Of a stretch of DNA of 64,000 nt, positions 23,801 through 35,800 are shown piece after piece (position 1 is the first letter of the stretch; each line of letters opens with the position of its first letter). The stretch is from Vanilla planifolia (taxonomy: Eukaryota > Streptophyta > Magnoliopsida > Asparagales > Orchidaceae). Below the pieces are notes generated by a model. It had not been told where the DNA came from, searched no databases, and saw nothing but the letters and a program-made list of their open reading frames with translations. The stretch lies in contig CM043872.1 in assembly GCA_023846275.1 (NCBI GenBank), forward strand, positions 26,278,670 through 26,342,669. Direction: 5' to 3'. A program made the position numbers and the translations under genes.

Positions 23801-26145
23801 ATCATGTCACCTATCATGTAGATATCATACAAGTACTACTTATTAAATGAACCAAATTTTTAGCAAAATAAATTATGTCTCATAAAATCAATATATGTAA
23901 GGATAACATATATAAGAATTATAATATAATTAAAAATTATTAAAAAATAGTATTAAATAGAGATAAATATACAATTTTTATTAAATTATCATAAATACCA
24001 AAAAAATAACTCTAATGTTTATGCTTAGCTTTGAGCAAGAGCCACCTACTTCAAGTACTACTTTTAGATATGAATTTCTCTTGAATTTATCCAACTTAAT
24101 ATCTATGATCAATTTGAGCAACTAAACTTAATAATTAAGGTCACATTAATTGTCAGATGTTATGATTATTGTATAAATCACTTCTAATTATAGACTTGTT
24201 AAAAAATGCATGAGTTAATGCACAACTTAATTAAGCAATTTCACAAATTAATTCCAAACAATTTATTTTAATTAAATAGTTAAACCTTAGTGTTAGGAAT
24301 TACTCAAAATATGCCAAGTTAAATTCTAGAAATCAGTTCACTTATGCTCACAATGAGGATCTCAATAGGGACAATCTCCTTGTTGGCGATACACAAGATG
24401 ACTAGGATTACATTGAAGAATAGGAAAATATTGGCTATGAAACTTGGGCTATGAAAATCAAACGAAGAAGGTGGAGAAGAAGATTGCTGGCTGCCATGGG
24501 TTCAGTGGTGTCAATGCCAAGTAGAGAGACATTTGGCAACATCAGTGGTCAGCAAAGAAATCAGATGTTAGAGAGGTGTCCTTGGCCAGATGCGATGACA
24601 AATCCTGGCTCGAAAAGAGAAGGAGAGTGCTATGGGGAATGAAGAGATGGCTGCAAGAGGTAGTTGTGTATGAAAAGGAATATGGGAGAGAGAGGGCTGC
24701 ACATGAGTAAACAAGGTTTCACTTATTAATAGATTTGGAATAATCCAGACTGGTTCAGTTGAACTGCACCGATTCAGTTCTCTTCTTATGTTTTTTCTAC
24801 TTGTCGTAGTCTAAATTTGCTAGCAAACTGAGACCTTGCTATTGTGCAAATACTTGAGGACAAGCACGTTCTGTTAACTATCAGCTCCTTTTGAGCTTTC
24901 TATTATATTATCCTTTCTAAAGTTTCTTGTCATGACTTTTTTGTCTAACTTTTTATCTACCCTCATTATTGTGGGATAATTCTTCTAATGATTTTAAATT
25001 TATTGACATGTTACAAGATTGGAGCTTCCCAGGTTCCTCATTTAAATGGCAACGCAACAGCCTAGATTTCTCAAAATTGCCTAGCTTGCTTTTTACACGA
25101 CAATCCAGTTGTTACCCTTCAAATTGTTCAAACGAGTAAGGTTTGATGAGAAGATTTTGTATATTGCTTTAGAAGCTGTTGCATAGGTAGTGTGATTGAG
25201 AAAGAAACAGCCGCTGGATTTTTTTGAATTCAGTTGTTCATGAATGCTTAATGCAGATTCAAGAAAAGTGGAGTTTAGTCCATGCTATGTTATCTTAATT
25301 GCTTTTATTACTCATGTACAAGCAAGTACATTTTGTTTGCCATAATTCCTTGTATTTTGTTACCTGCACAAATCAGTGTGTTAAGCTTTTGTGCTGCACT
25401 TTTTGTGTTATGGGTGATTGTAATTTATGTTGATGTGTCATTATATATTATTTGTTTTTCTATCCATTTTTACAAAGTTATCAATATGGTCTTTGAATTT
25501 TGGCAAGGTTTGCTCACAAAAAGGAAATTTTCTCTCCTGAACATATTCTGTTAGTTTATTACAAGTAGACTATACTACCTGGGAAAAGAGCAAGTGGGGA
25601 CATTCTCCTAGACATGGTATCATAATGTAGTTAGTGGTTCTGGAACATTTTTCCATGTAGTTAAGCAAAATATTGAGTTTGTTATATGATCAGGCTGTGC
25701 AACTACTGCCAAGCAACTAATAGACTCTTCTCTTTTCCCCTTATTTCATCTTCCTCCTTTCTTCTTCCTCCCTCCCTTGCATTGTTTGCGTTGAGGAAGG
25801 GCTTACCCAATTGCAGACATAAGGCCTTGCATCTCGTATGTGCCAAACCTTCTTTTATTTTTGAATCAATTGATAGTTAAGTAGGGTTGGGTCAATTTTG
25901 GTTTATTCTTATCTAGATTGATTATTCAGCCTACCTTTTCGACCTAATGATGTCAAGAGCCAAAAACAACTCAAAATCCAACCAGAAGTCGCTCAAATTA
26001 ATCCGATCACTTCAATTTTAGTGTGGTTCTTCAAATATTTATTAATTTCTTCAATCCAAAAGCAAAAACAACCCACAATTTTACCATTTTCCATGAAAAA
26101 AAAAAACATCTCAACAGTAATGACTGATACATACATTGCTTCTCA
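20870..26145. other. Gene-poor spacer with unidentified fragments
   Basis: No intact gene was recognised. Stretches with more balanced base composition occur at 21,020-21,230, 21,300-21,560, 22,440-22,800 and 24,330-24,760. Their open frames are short and match no family known to me. 22,950-24,330 is very AT-rich with a short ATAT run near 23,500. Part of this spacer may be the decayed remainder of the gene whose exon-like start is at 20,740. Confidence 0.5.
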
Positions 26146-28656
26146 TCACCTTCTCATATTATAATGATAAAACTCCTTAGTAATTCTCCATTTGTGCAAG
26201 ACACTTCCATACACATCATAAAACTTGATGTTTGCCTCTGCCAATGTCAACTCAAGGGACACAAATCCTTGGCCATCATAGTAGAACTGAAGGTTCTCTG
26301 TGGTTGGCATGAATATTCCTCTCCATGCCTTTGACCCCCCTCCACTTGTCAAGAAGTGAAGAGGACTGAAAAGAAAAAGATGAAAAAGAAGAATTCATCT
26401 TGTATTATGGACTGAAAATTTGTGGAGCTTCTTTACCTGTCAGTGCTACTAATGTGTTGAAGGCAATGATCATGACCATTTATGTAAAGATCAACTCCAT
26501 AATTCTGCAATCACTGAGCATCAGCATAGTTTTTTTCGAAATTTTTCATAGGTTTCAGAACTTAAATGAACTTGATAATTCTATTATGGTTTGAAGAACA
26601 TTTTTGAAAATGCAATAAACCAAAAGGTGTCCTGAAAGGAATGTTACTATTAGCATAGGAAGGAGCAACTCGACAAGTTCTGGGGTTTCTCCATGCTCAC
26701 TCACACTCCTGATAGTGTGATGTCCAATAACTATCTTCCATGTTGCAGTTGATTCTGCAAGAGATGATTCCATATCCTGCTTCAACATAAATGTCCAGTT
26801 TAAGGTCTGTTTGATTATAGCTTATGAGTTCGGCAAATATCTTTGAAAAGAAGGTTAAAACATTTTAAAATGGAATTTAAAAACAGAAATTACAAAGTCA
26901 GTCATTTTGTAACCTGAAGAAGTTGTGTATCAAATAGCCAAGAAGTATTGAAATATTTATGAAAGGTAAGTTTACATTGAATATTAAATAAATTAGTGTA
27001 TTAATATGTCATTTATAGCACATAATAGTTCAAGTTTTTTAGTTGGGTGATAAATTGATTGCAGCCGAATGTAGGTGTGATCTCCATGGGGTTTACAGTT
27101 CATTGTTTTTAGGACACTTTTTTCACTTTTTGATAATTACATAAAAAAAAAATTGAAGTACTGTTAAGGATTCTTTTTAGATCTATCAATGGTTCAAGTC
27201 ATGACCCTATCTGATCCAAGTTTTGATCCAATTATCCCATAAAATTGAACATTTTTTTGACCCAAATATACTTTGGTCTTTACTCACAAAAAAATTTTAA
27301 AGTATTTTAATATCTCTTTTTCAGGCTTATCAAAGTTTCAAGTTATGACTCAATCCAATCTAAGTTTTGATTTAATTAACTTATAAAATAGAATATTTTT
27401 GTGACCAAAATATAATTTGGTCTTTACATCCCAAAAAATTCAAAAATATTCTAACTCTTGTTTATGCCTTTCAAGAGGTTAAGTCATACCCCATCTCATC
27501 CATGCTTTGATCAGATTAACTCATTAAACAAAATATTTAGCAAACAAAACTTTTAAAAATTTGCCAGTTTTAAAACAACTTTTTGTATCATTTACTTTAT
27601 AAACTTCAATAGTTTACAATCGACAACCTCCTCATGTTTCAAATAGAAAACCAGTCAATTAAAAAGAGGTTTGGGTATACCTTCAAGAGGTTAGAGATGT
27701 ATTTCTTTCTAGGAGCCACCTCTCTCCAATCGTAGTGATTGGTCTTGGGATTCTTCCAATACTTCTTGACGAAAGGGGTTGTGTCCAAAAAGAAGAAATG
27801 AGCAATCTCTATTGATGCAAAACCATTGATAAGGATCAATTACAAATTTCACACCAAAAAAATAGAAGAAGATCAAAAGAGTTTCATGGGTTATGTGGTT
27901 CTTCACCTGCATCAACCATGAATGATCTCTTGCAGAACCAACGGCTATCGATCGATCGAAGTATTGGATCCAATTGAGCCATCGCGTTCCCACGGTAATC
28001 ATGATTACCAAGAACTGAATGAATCACTCATGATTTGAAGAAGACATGGAGTTTATAACATATGAAATCTGTCAACTGAAGAGGGATAGAAGTGAACATT
28101 ACCACTGTACCATTGTGTTTGCAAGCTCCTGGCTGTGTAGATCTTGGTGAAGGAGTCTTCAAAGGACTTGTCTTCAACATCTGTCAAGCCACTCTCGTAA
28201 AAATTATCTCCAACTGATACCACAAAATCGATGTTGAGCTCCTCTCCTATCTTCCCCATCTATCCATCAGAATTTTTGTGCTTAGTTGATTTGATGTTTT
28301 CTCAGACTTGCCTACCCTCAAAGCAAGAGAAAAAAAGGTCATGTTTTTTTGTTGATGATATGCTATGATGGATGCAACTGTTCTGCAGAGTTGTCTCAGG
28401 AAGAGGACGGTGGGGATGTAAAGGATGACTATTTTTCATGGAAATTACAATGATTTGAAGAGAGAGCAAATTGAACCTGATGAGCAACTTGAGACTGGTT
28501 GAAAGTCCCATTTCGTCCCCAGTCTCCAATGGCCAAAAGGGTCAGAGAGGCATTGGGCTTTGGCAGGTGCAAGATTCTTTGGAACTCGGCCGTGGCCGAG
28601 GAGATGAGGGAAAGATAGAGCACGGTGGTGAGGAGACGAAGAGCCATGGTAGGCAT
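26146..28656 (-). CDS. PAP: Purple acid phosphatase, small plant type, 7 exons, 329 aa
   Basis: A secreted or vacuolar binuclear metallophosphatase hydrolysing phosphate monoesters, used in phosphate scavenging and recycling. Exons in transcript order: 28,656-28,477; 28,259-28,103; 28,014-27,907; 27,808-27,681; 26,776-26,648; 26,504-26,437; 26,365-26,146 (990 nt with stop; all phases join, all introns GT-AG). Residues 1-23 form a signal peptide ([13 protein letters not shown]). All metal-ligand motifs are present: GDWG (44-47), GDNFY (77-81), GNHDY (115-119), GHHT (209-212) and GHDHC (244-248). The C-terminal [12 protein letters not shown] and FYYDGQGF motifs are also present. The length is normal for the low-molecular-weight (PAP3/7/8/17-like) class. 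A second ATG three codons downstream (28,647) could be used. The C-terminus (EFYHYNMRR) is short. Intron 4 contains a tandem repeat. Confidence 0.97.
27145..27545. repeat. Diverged tandem repeat, about 141 bp x 3, in PAP intron 4
   Basis: Three successive copies start near 27,172, 27,313 and 27,454. Each reads 'TCTTTTT..(A/G)(G/T)C(T/C)(T/A)TCAA.G.TTCAAGT(C/T)ATGAC..' followed by 'AAGTTTTGAT...AATTA' and then 'TTTGGTCTTTAC' (clear in the first two). Copies differ at many positions, so the array is old. It lies wholly inside the 904-bp intron between exons 4 and 5. Confidence 0.75.
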
Positions 28657-29720
28657 GCTTGCAGAGCTAAGGCATGGTTCTGGGAAAGAAGAGGAGGGGA
28701 AGAGAAGGGAGACAGAGGCTTCAGTTACAGGGGAAAGAGACCTGGGACGAAGTTTCCATCAAAGCTATGTTTTGAGTTAGCAAATTATTTGTAATTATTT
28801 GTTTGTTGCTTTGTGCAGCCTTGATTATTAGAATGAATTCTTCACCCATTTGGATTTGTCTCGTATCATTTTGTCAATGGTAATAAACTATATTATGAAG
28901 TGCTAAATCAAGTTTAGTTGTGTTGATTTCCATGGTTTTAGTATTGATTTTGGATCATTTTTAAATATATTTAATAAAATGTAAATATTTTAAATTAATT
29001 TGATCTTTAAATCATAAAGAATAGATTCACCTTTAAATAGATTGTTATTGAAATATTGAACTTCAGTCTTTGCCTAACTTATTATTAATTTTAAAAAAAC
29101 ATAATTTTAAAAAATAAAATCTCAAAAATGTTGAAAATACATCTCCATTGTTATATTTTTCAAAAACTCTGATTAAAAATTAAATCTAATTTTATTTATA
29201 AAACGAGATACATTGTGCTTTGCCTATGAAAACCTTCCAGGTCTACGTTTGATTGATCTGCTGCAGCTTTACATGAAACAGTAACAGAGAAAGAAAACCT
29301 TGTTTAAAGGAAGATCTACTGTACTAACTCAATGCTTACAAAAGAAGCAATATATAACTTAACATAACAAAACAATAAATCAGAATACTTAATATTAATC
29401 AATACAATTAATATCAATTCATTCATGTTAATGCAGCAGGAAGATTAAAACATGCTTCACGTGAAGTTTGCTTTTAAATTTTTCAGAAACTTCCAGTACA
29501 GCAAGAAAGATTTGTTGATTTACTAAAAAAATATACAGCAAAGTGTTTCTTCTGAAGAAGATTTGGCAAAGCAGAATTATGATAATGTTTTTCCAGCAAA
29601 AAAACAAAGTTCAAACTAAGATGAAGAACAGCCACAGAAATGGTGTCAAGGGATTAACATTCCAACCAAGTCTTTGTTTTTCTTTTGTCGAAGACGATTA
29701 GGGATTGCGAATGGAGAACT
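28657..29720. other. Spacer between PAP promoter side and NDUFS5 3' end
   Basis: The first 150 bases upstream of the PAP start are G/A-rich on the + strand (probable 5' UTR). The rest is AT-rich. No phosphate-starvation P1BS element (GNATATNC) was noticed on reading. The part adjoining 29,720 is presumed to be NDUFS5 3' UTR. Confidence 0.45.
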
Positions 29721-29828
29721 CTAATGGTGAGACTTCTCGACGCCAGCTTCAGCTTCTTCTTTTGCCTTCCGAGCAGCTGCTCTAATTTGACGCTGCTCTT
29801 CTTTGTATATTCTGTTTCTCCTTTGGAA
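29721..29828 (-). CDS. NDUFS5: NDUFS5 exon 2 (C-terminus)
   Basis: It codes for residues 51-85, [12 protein letters not shown]... ending EKSHH and a TAG stop. The basic, Glu/Lys/Ala-rich helical tail is typical of plant NDUFS5. The acceptor TTCATGGCAG is immediately before it. It is too short to stand out as an open frame and is easily missed by gene finders. Confidence 0.93.
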   Translation of the reverse strand, partial: FQRRNRIYKEEQRQIRAAARKAKEEAEAGVEKSHH

Positions 29829-32800
29829 CTGCCATGAAACAAATCTTCAAGTATGTTAAGTTTTCAAAGTGTCTTTTGCCTATGTATTAAGAGTGCAACT
29901 TATTCTTGAAGATTCAACGGTGCAAAGCAGCTCTTACTTCTGCAATGTAGAGTTCATAATTGTCCTAAACCAAACCCTAATTTGTACTGTTTTACTTGGA
30001 AAACTCTGGCTTAAGCATGCTTGGCTATAGAGGCAATAAGGGAGGAGCATTAAGGTTTGACGATCCAAAATAGTGTGTACACGAGAGAGAGACAAGTCTC
30101 AGCAATGACAGAATTGACTTAAAGGTTAACTACTAAAAGGAATAACAAATCATGGACATTCGCTTGCAAAATATCCAAAGGAAAACATTAGTTGGATATA
30201 ATGCAAAATTCAAGTGAATTTAAAATTCAATCATTTGAAAAAGAAATTTTTAGAATTCTATATGACAAGTTGACTGAGTTTATTTTAATAAACCAAGTCC
30301 ACAGCTGTGGGCAGCTGAATAATTAAAATTCAATTGTTCTTACTCTTTCAAAGAAAATAAAACTGTTGATTTTGGGGAGTCATAACAATTTTGGATTTCT
30401 TTTTGGAAAATACGGTCAAATTCATAAAATTAAATGACCGTTAATAAAACTTGCGATGTATTAGATTGGTAGTGTGTATGTCCCTTAAGTATAATTCGAT
30501 GCTAGGGTTAAGGAAAAATATTGGAATAATTTGAAGGAATTAAAACATGACATCCCCCCATGTGAAATGATTTTTGCTACATGGGACCTGAATGGGCATG
30601 TAGAGAGAAAAAACTGATGAGTTTTAATGGATATAACACAACCACTTGATCATTTTTATGTATAAAACTTCTATTTATTTCAAATTATCTATAGAATATA
30701 TAATATTGTTAATTTTATTGATACTACACTTTTTTAGTCAACTTTAACAAAATCTCACCACTATTAAATTAAAATCTTGGTTATTTGCATTTAAAACATA
30801 TAACTATTTAAAAACTATTTGCCTTTCATATGTAAATGGCCATGGTTTTATAGAATTTAAACCATAAATACGTCAAAGCACGAGCATTTACAAATGAGTG
30901 ATAGATAATTTTTTAACAAAGTTAGTACTTTAAATATAAATAACTAAATTTTTAACTAAATCATGATAAAAATTTGTTAAAATTGACTAACAAGATATCT
31001 ATAAAATTGATCATTATGGGTATTCTAAGAGTAATTTTAAAGAATTAAATATTATAAATAAATGGAGATTTTGTTGAATTGCATGTAAAACTTCAAAAAC
31101 TTAAAAACCATCATGGTCGTTATGATTTTAGGGAGACTAATGAAGATGGTAAAATTATTATATAATTTATTTTAGCAAATGATGTTATTAGTTCAAGAAT
31201 TTAAAAACCTATCATGATGTACGGATTAGGAAGACTAATGAAGAAGGTAAATTACTAATTTACTATAGCAAATGATGTTATTACTTCAAAAATTTAAAAA
31301 CCTATCATGATGGTCATGACTTTGGGGAAGCTAATGGAGAAGGTAAGACTATTATATAACCTATTTTAGTATATGATATTATTGTAACTAAAATTTTCTT
31401 AATAAATTGATAATAAAATTTAATTATTTATAAAAGTGAATATAAATTATTTTTTCATAAGAAAAAGAATAGTTTAGATTATAAAATTATAAAATCATAT
31501 TTGAAGTATTTTTCACTACCTAATATTACAAGTCTCAGATTTCCATTTTAAATTGAAGTCTTAAAATTAGACAATAAAATATTACCATTAAAAATAAGAG
31601 TTTATTCGAAAATATAATTTTATATGAATGCCAATTAATTCACATGAGTGAGCAAATCACATGTTTATGTGCTTTTGTAACTAAAATTGATCTTGGAGAA
31701 TTTAAAAGTCTTTTCTAAATTACAAAGAAGTTTAGTATAAATAAAAAATGTAAGTTAAGGTTAATGAGAAGAGGTTTTACTATAAATGAGTTATGATTAT
31801 AGGTGTAAAGAATTGGTAAAGATGTAAAATAACATGACAATAAGCTAACAAAGTGATGCAACTTTGAAAATTGATTTTGTGAATTTATACAAGAAGTTAG
31901 ATATTGAAAAAGGAAGAAAAACTTGTAAACTTGCAAAAATAAGAAAGACAAAAGCTGACGATTGAGATCAAGTATCAAAGATGACGATTGGAAAAAATTA
32001 GTTGATTAAGAAGGATTAACCATTATCATAGGCTTTTCCATAAAGATTGTACCAAGATAATAGATTTAAAGATCCTTAGTTCAAAAAAAATTTACAATTT
32101 TGTTTTATATTGATGATTAAATACCATTCTTATATATGCATGAATATGCATTAGGGAAGAGGGTATCACTTGGCGTACAAAGTTAACCAATATTTTTTTA
32201 AAAATAAAAAAGATATCAAATGGGTAGAGAAAAATACTTTGATACCCATTTATAGTGAGGATATTAAAATTTTTTTAGTTATAAGAGAATTAAGCTAATG
32301 AGTCATATATTGAAACAATATAAAAAGATAATTAAGCATATATTATGATGTGAAACATTATATCTCAAAATCAATTTCAACTTATACCAAGGTCAATCAT
32401 CAATATATAAATTTGTTAAGAGATTTAATAGAGAAGTATAAGACAAAAAAGAATACTTTTACTTAATTTTTAATGATCCATAGAAAACATATAATAGAGT
32501 ATCAAGATGCTCCCTAAAAAATAGAGTATCAAGAGAAGTACTTTAGAGAACTTAGTAAAGAAAAGAGTTGGAATTTATATTTATTTAAATCATTTAAAAT
32601 ATGTATAATAAAGCAATGACATGCATGCATTCAAGGAGGATTGCACAAAGACTTACCAAGCATATTTGAACTTTATAAAGGTTCCATGTTAAGTCAATCT
32701 TTTTGTGCTAGTTGTGGATTCTCTTACCAGTTGAATCCAAAATTAAGTGCCATGATGTATGCATTTTATTGATGTTATTATCATTTTCTATAAACAAAAC

Positions 32801-35800
32801 AGATGAATCATTAAAACTAAATTGAATATCTGAAAAACAACTTCAAAGATCAAGAGCTTTTTGTCTTAATAAATCTAAATCCAGGCATATAGAATACTAG
32901 ATTACCCAACACAATATAAGGAGGTATGACATAGACATTACAATTCGGAATCATAAAAAATATTAAAGCACAAAAGATTTGTTATCTTAAGACTATACTT
33001 TAAAATGTCTTAGAACTATATTCAAAGATGACGTCATAACTAATGAAAATATCAATAATAGGATACAAGTGAATTAGACAAGGGAGAATTATTTTTATTG
33101 TGTTGCCTACCTAAAACATCTTACTAAAGATTAAAAAAAATATAAAATGAGTTTAATTGGATAAGTGTCTAGGCATTAAAAGATATAATTAGAAATCTCA
33201 ATAAAAAGTTTATCACAAATTAACATAAGCTTAATGAGAATTGAATTAATTGGTTCGAGTGTTATATAAAGGTCATTTATCATTCCTATTTAGAGATGTG
33301 AATTAATAGAATTTTTTCCTGCAAATATAAAAGTAAGGCCCAACAGAAGAGCAAGAGAATGTTAGAAAGGACTTAGAAAGTAAAAATATTAAAGACTGTT
33401 AATGTACATAATGCAATAACATCAATAGATCCATGTATCCAACAAACATCACTAAGGTTATTAATTGATTGTACTCTAAGTTTGGACAAATTACTAGTTA
33501 TATCAATACAATGACAAAACCATCCTTTGAAATCAACGAGTGCACTCTAACACATAATAGGCTTTCTCACTCACGATAGGCATAACTTCAAGATGCTCAT
33601 GCAACCTAAGGAGAGCGTCATCATGAACTAGTCATCCAATATCTCTAGAATGGACATGATGACGATTCAAACCAATGTGTTGCAATGATATCAAATGAAG
33701 GAACATTATCAAGCTCAAATATCAATCTAATTGGAAATCAATAATGAACCCAATATATGAGATCCATACACAGACTAAAAAAAAAAGTCAAACACTTGCA
33801 GGAAGAACTCAAACATAATGACATAAGATACATCCATTGATGTGAAGGTAGTCTGCTCACATCAAGGAAAAGTGATCACGCCACTAATTCCTTCAGATTC
33901 CAGTTCTCACTCAATCTGGTTAGTAAAAATTTCTCACAACATCATCATATCCTAAAAACTGAAACCTTCTTCCTTATTTTGCCAGTTTAAAGGCAACAAT
34001 TTTGCAAACAATTAAATAACCACTTCTCACTCAAAAGCAATACAGTAATGGCTTAAATGGTTGCAACTAGGGGTGTGCAAAAATGCCTAAAGCATTGAGA
34101 ACTAAACCAAACTTAACTAAATTGGGTAGGTTCTAGTCAAGTTCAGGTCTAAAATATGTGGGAACCACCTAAGTTGAGCCAATTCCTGGTCCTAACAACT
34201 AGATACCAAAAATCCAAGTCAACCCACTTTCATAAACCCTACAATGGCTCAAAATTTACTGGAATTAATTCAAATTTGAAAGTTAAGTTGAACTCTAGAT
34301 AAAAGTAATAAGTTAGTATTACCTCACTTATTTTTGAATCTAAATGCTCTTATAAAGGATCAACACTTGCCCTCACTGTTCCTTGGAATAGGTTTAGATT
34401 TTGTAGCATTATACATAGCCACAATCTCAAATAATAATTTGCAATATAAGTGAATAATATGTGACTTCACAAGTAAAAATACAAAAAAAAAAAACTATGA
34501 GAAACTTTAACTTAATGCACCCATAAGAACCTAAAAACTAAAACTCAAGCAGTCTAAACACTTCGCTACATTTAGGATTGTTCAATGTGCGTTCAACACT
34601 ATAACATTCCACTATTCTTAAAAAATAATTTCTATAATTACAGGGAAAAAGGTTGTTTTTTTGTATTTACAAGAATACAAAACCTTGGATTACGTTAACA
34701 AATTTGCTTGGCACCATATGGAAATAATGAGTATGATGGTAAAGTTGTTAATTTTTCTTTTTCATAATTTGACCCAAATCCTAATTGAATCCAACCTGAA
34801 ATTTTTTAGGCAGGTCTAACTCAAGTCCTTCGATATTAGGGACGGGCTAGGGTTCAAAATATGTGAGAACCGACAGGTTTAGATCAATTCCACATTTAAC
34901 CTGCAACTGACCTAACCCAACCCAAATTGCACCCTTAGCTAATAAAATAGGCACACCTGTATCCTAAACATGCCCCACTTCAATATCTCTCACAATCAAT
35001 TAGAGGGGTTTAGGGGCATGATGGGTTAATCAACTTATGACCTTGTTTCTGTTCAGATCTTGTTTGATTTCATTGTTTGATTGAATGATGGAATAGACCA
35101 AGCAACATTTGTCAAACAGTCCAGCCAATCTACTAAGATAATGTTTATTGTACTTTTAATGCGTAAAACTGCTCAATGAAATCTCATACATGATGGCACG
35201 AACAACTACATCGAAAAACATCCCATGATCTAAACATGACATGAGCACAAGTAATAATTAGACAAAAATAAGTCTGATAAACTGAACTAAAGCTGAATAA
35301 ACACAAGGATGAAGTTCATAATGATGATAGCGGCATTGCAAGTCACAGTATCCCACATTAATGATTAACATGTCCGATCATTTAAGCTTGCCTTCTCTGA
35401 TCTTATCCTAATTCTTTATTACACCAACCTTATAAAACATTATCCCTTTTGCAACTATCTCTAATCATATCAAGTATATACACTCTTTTGTCCATCATAT
35501 CTCTATAGTAGGTTCATTGTCATATAACCTCTATCAATCTCATTATAACCCTACAAAACTTGCTTCTATTCTTCTGTAGATGTTTCAATCACAAAGCACA
35601 ACAAAAGTACTCATTTACTACATCTAAACATTAATAGGATATGCTGTCACAACACATCATAAATAAAACACATCATAAGTACTCTTTCACTTACTTCAAT
35701 CTTAGTAGTGGCGTCTCCATCGCTTTGGCATACACTTCAAATAGAAACGGAAATAGGGCAGATTTAAGTTGGCCTTGGCAAAACAAACCGTTTAGAAAAT

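Noticed and set aside
24451-24642. Arg-rich 63-codon + frame
   Set aside because: It is short and basic because of a purine-rich stretch, with no family match.
31091-31385. Regularly spaced repeats resembling a CRISPR-like array
   Set aside because: They are directly adjacent, diverged tandem units without unique spacers, in a eukaryotic genome.
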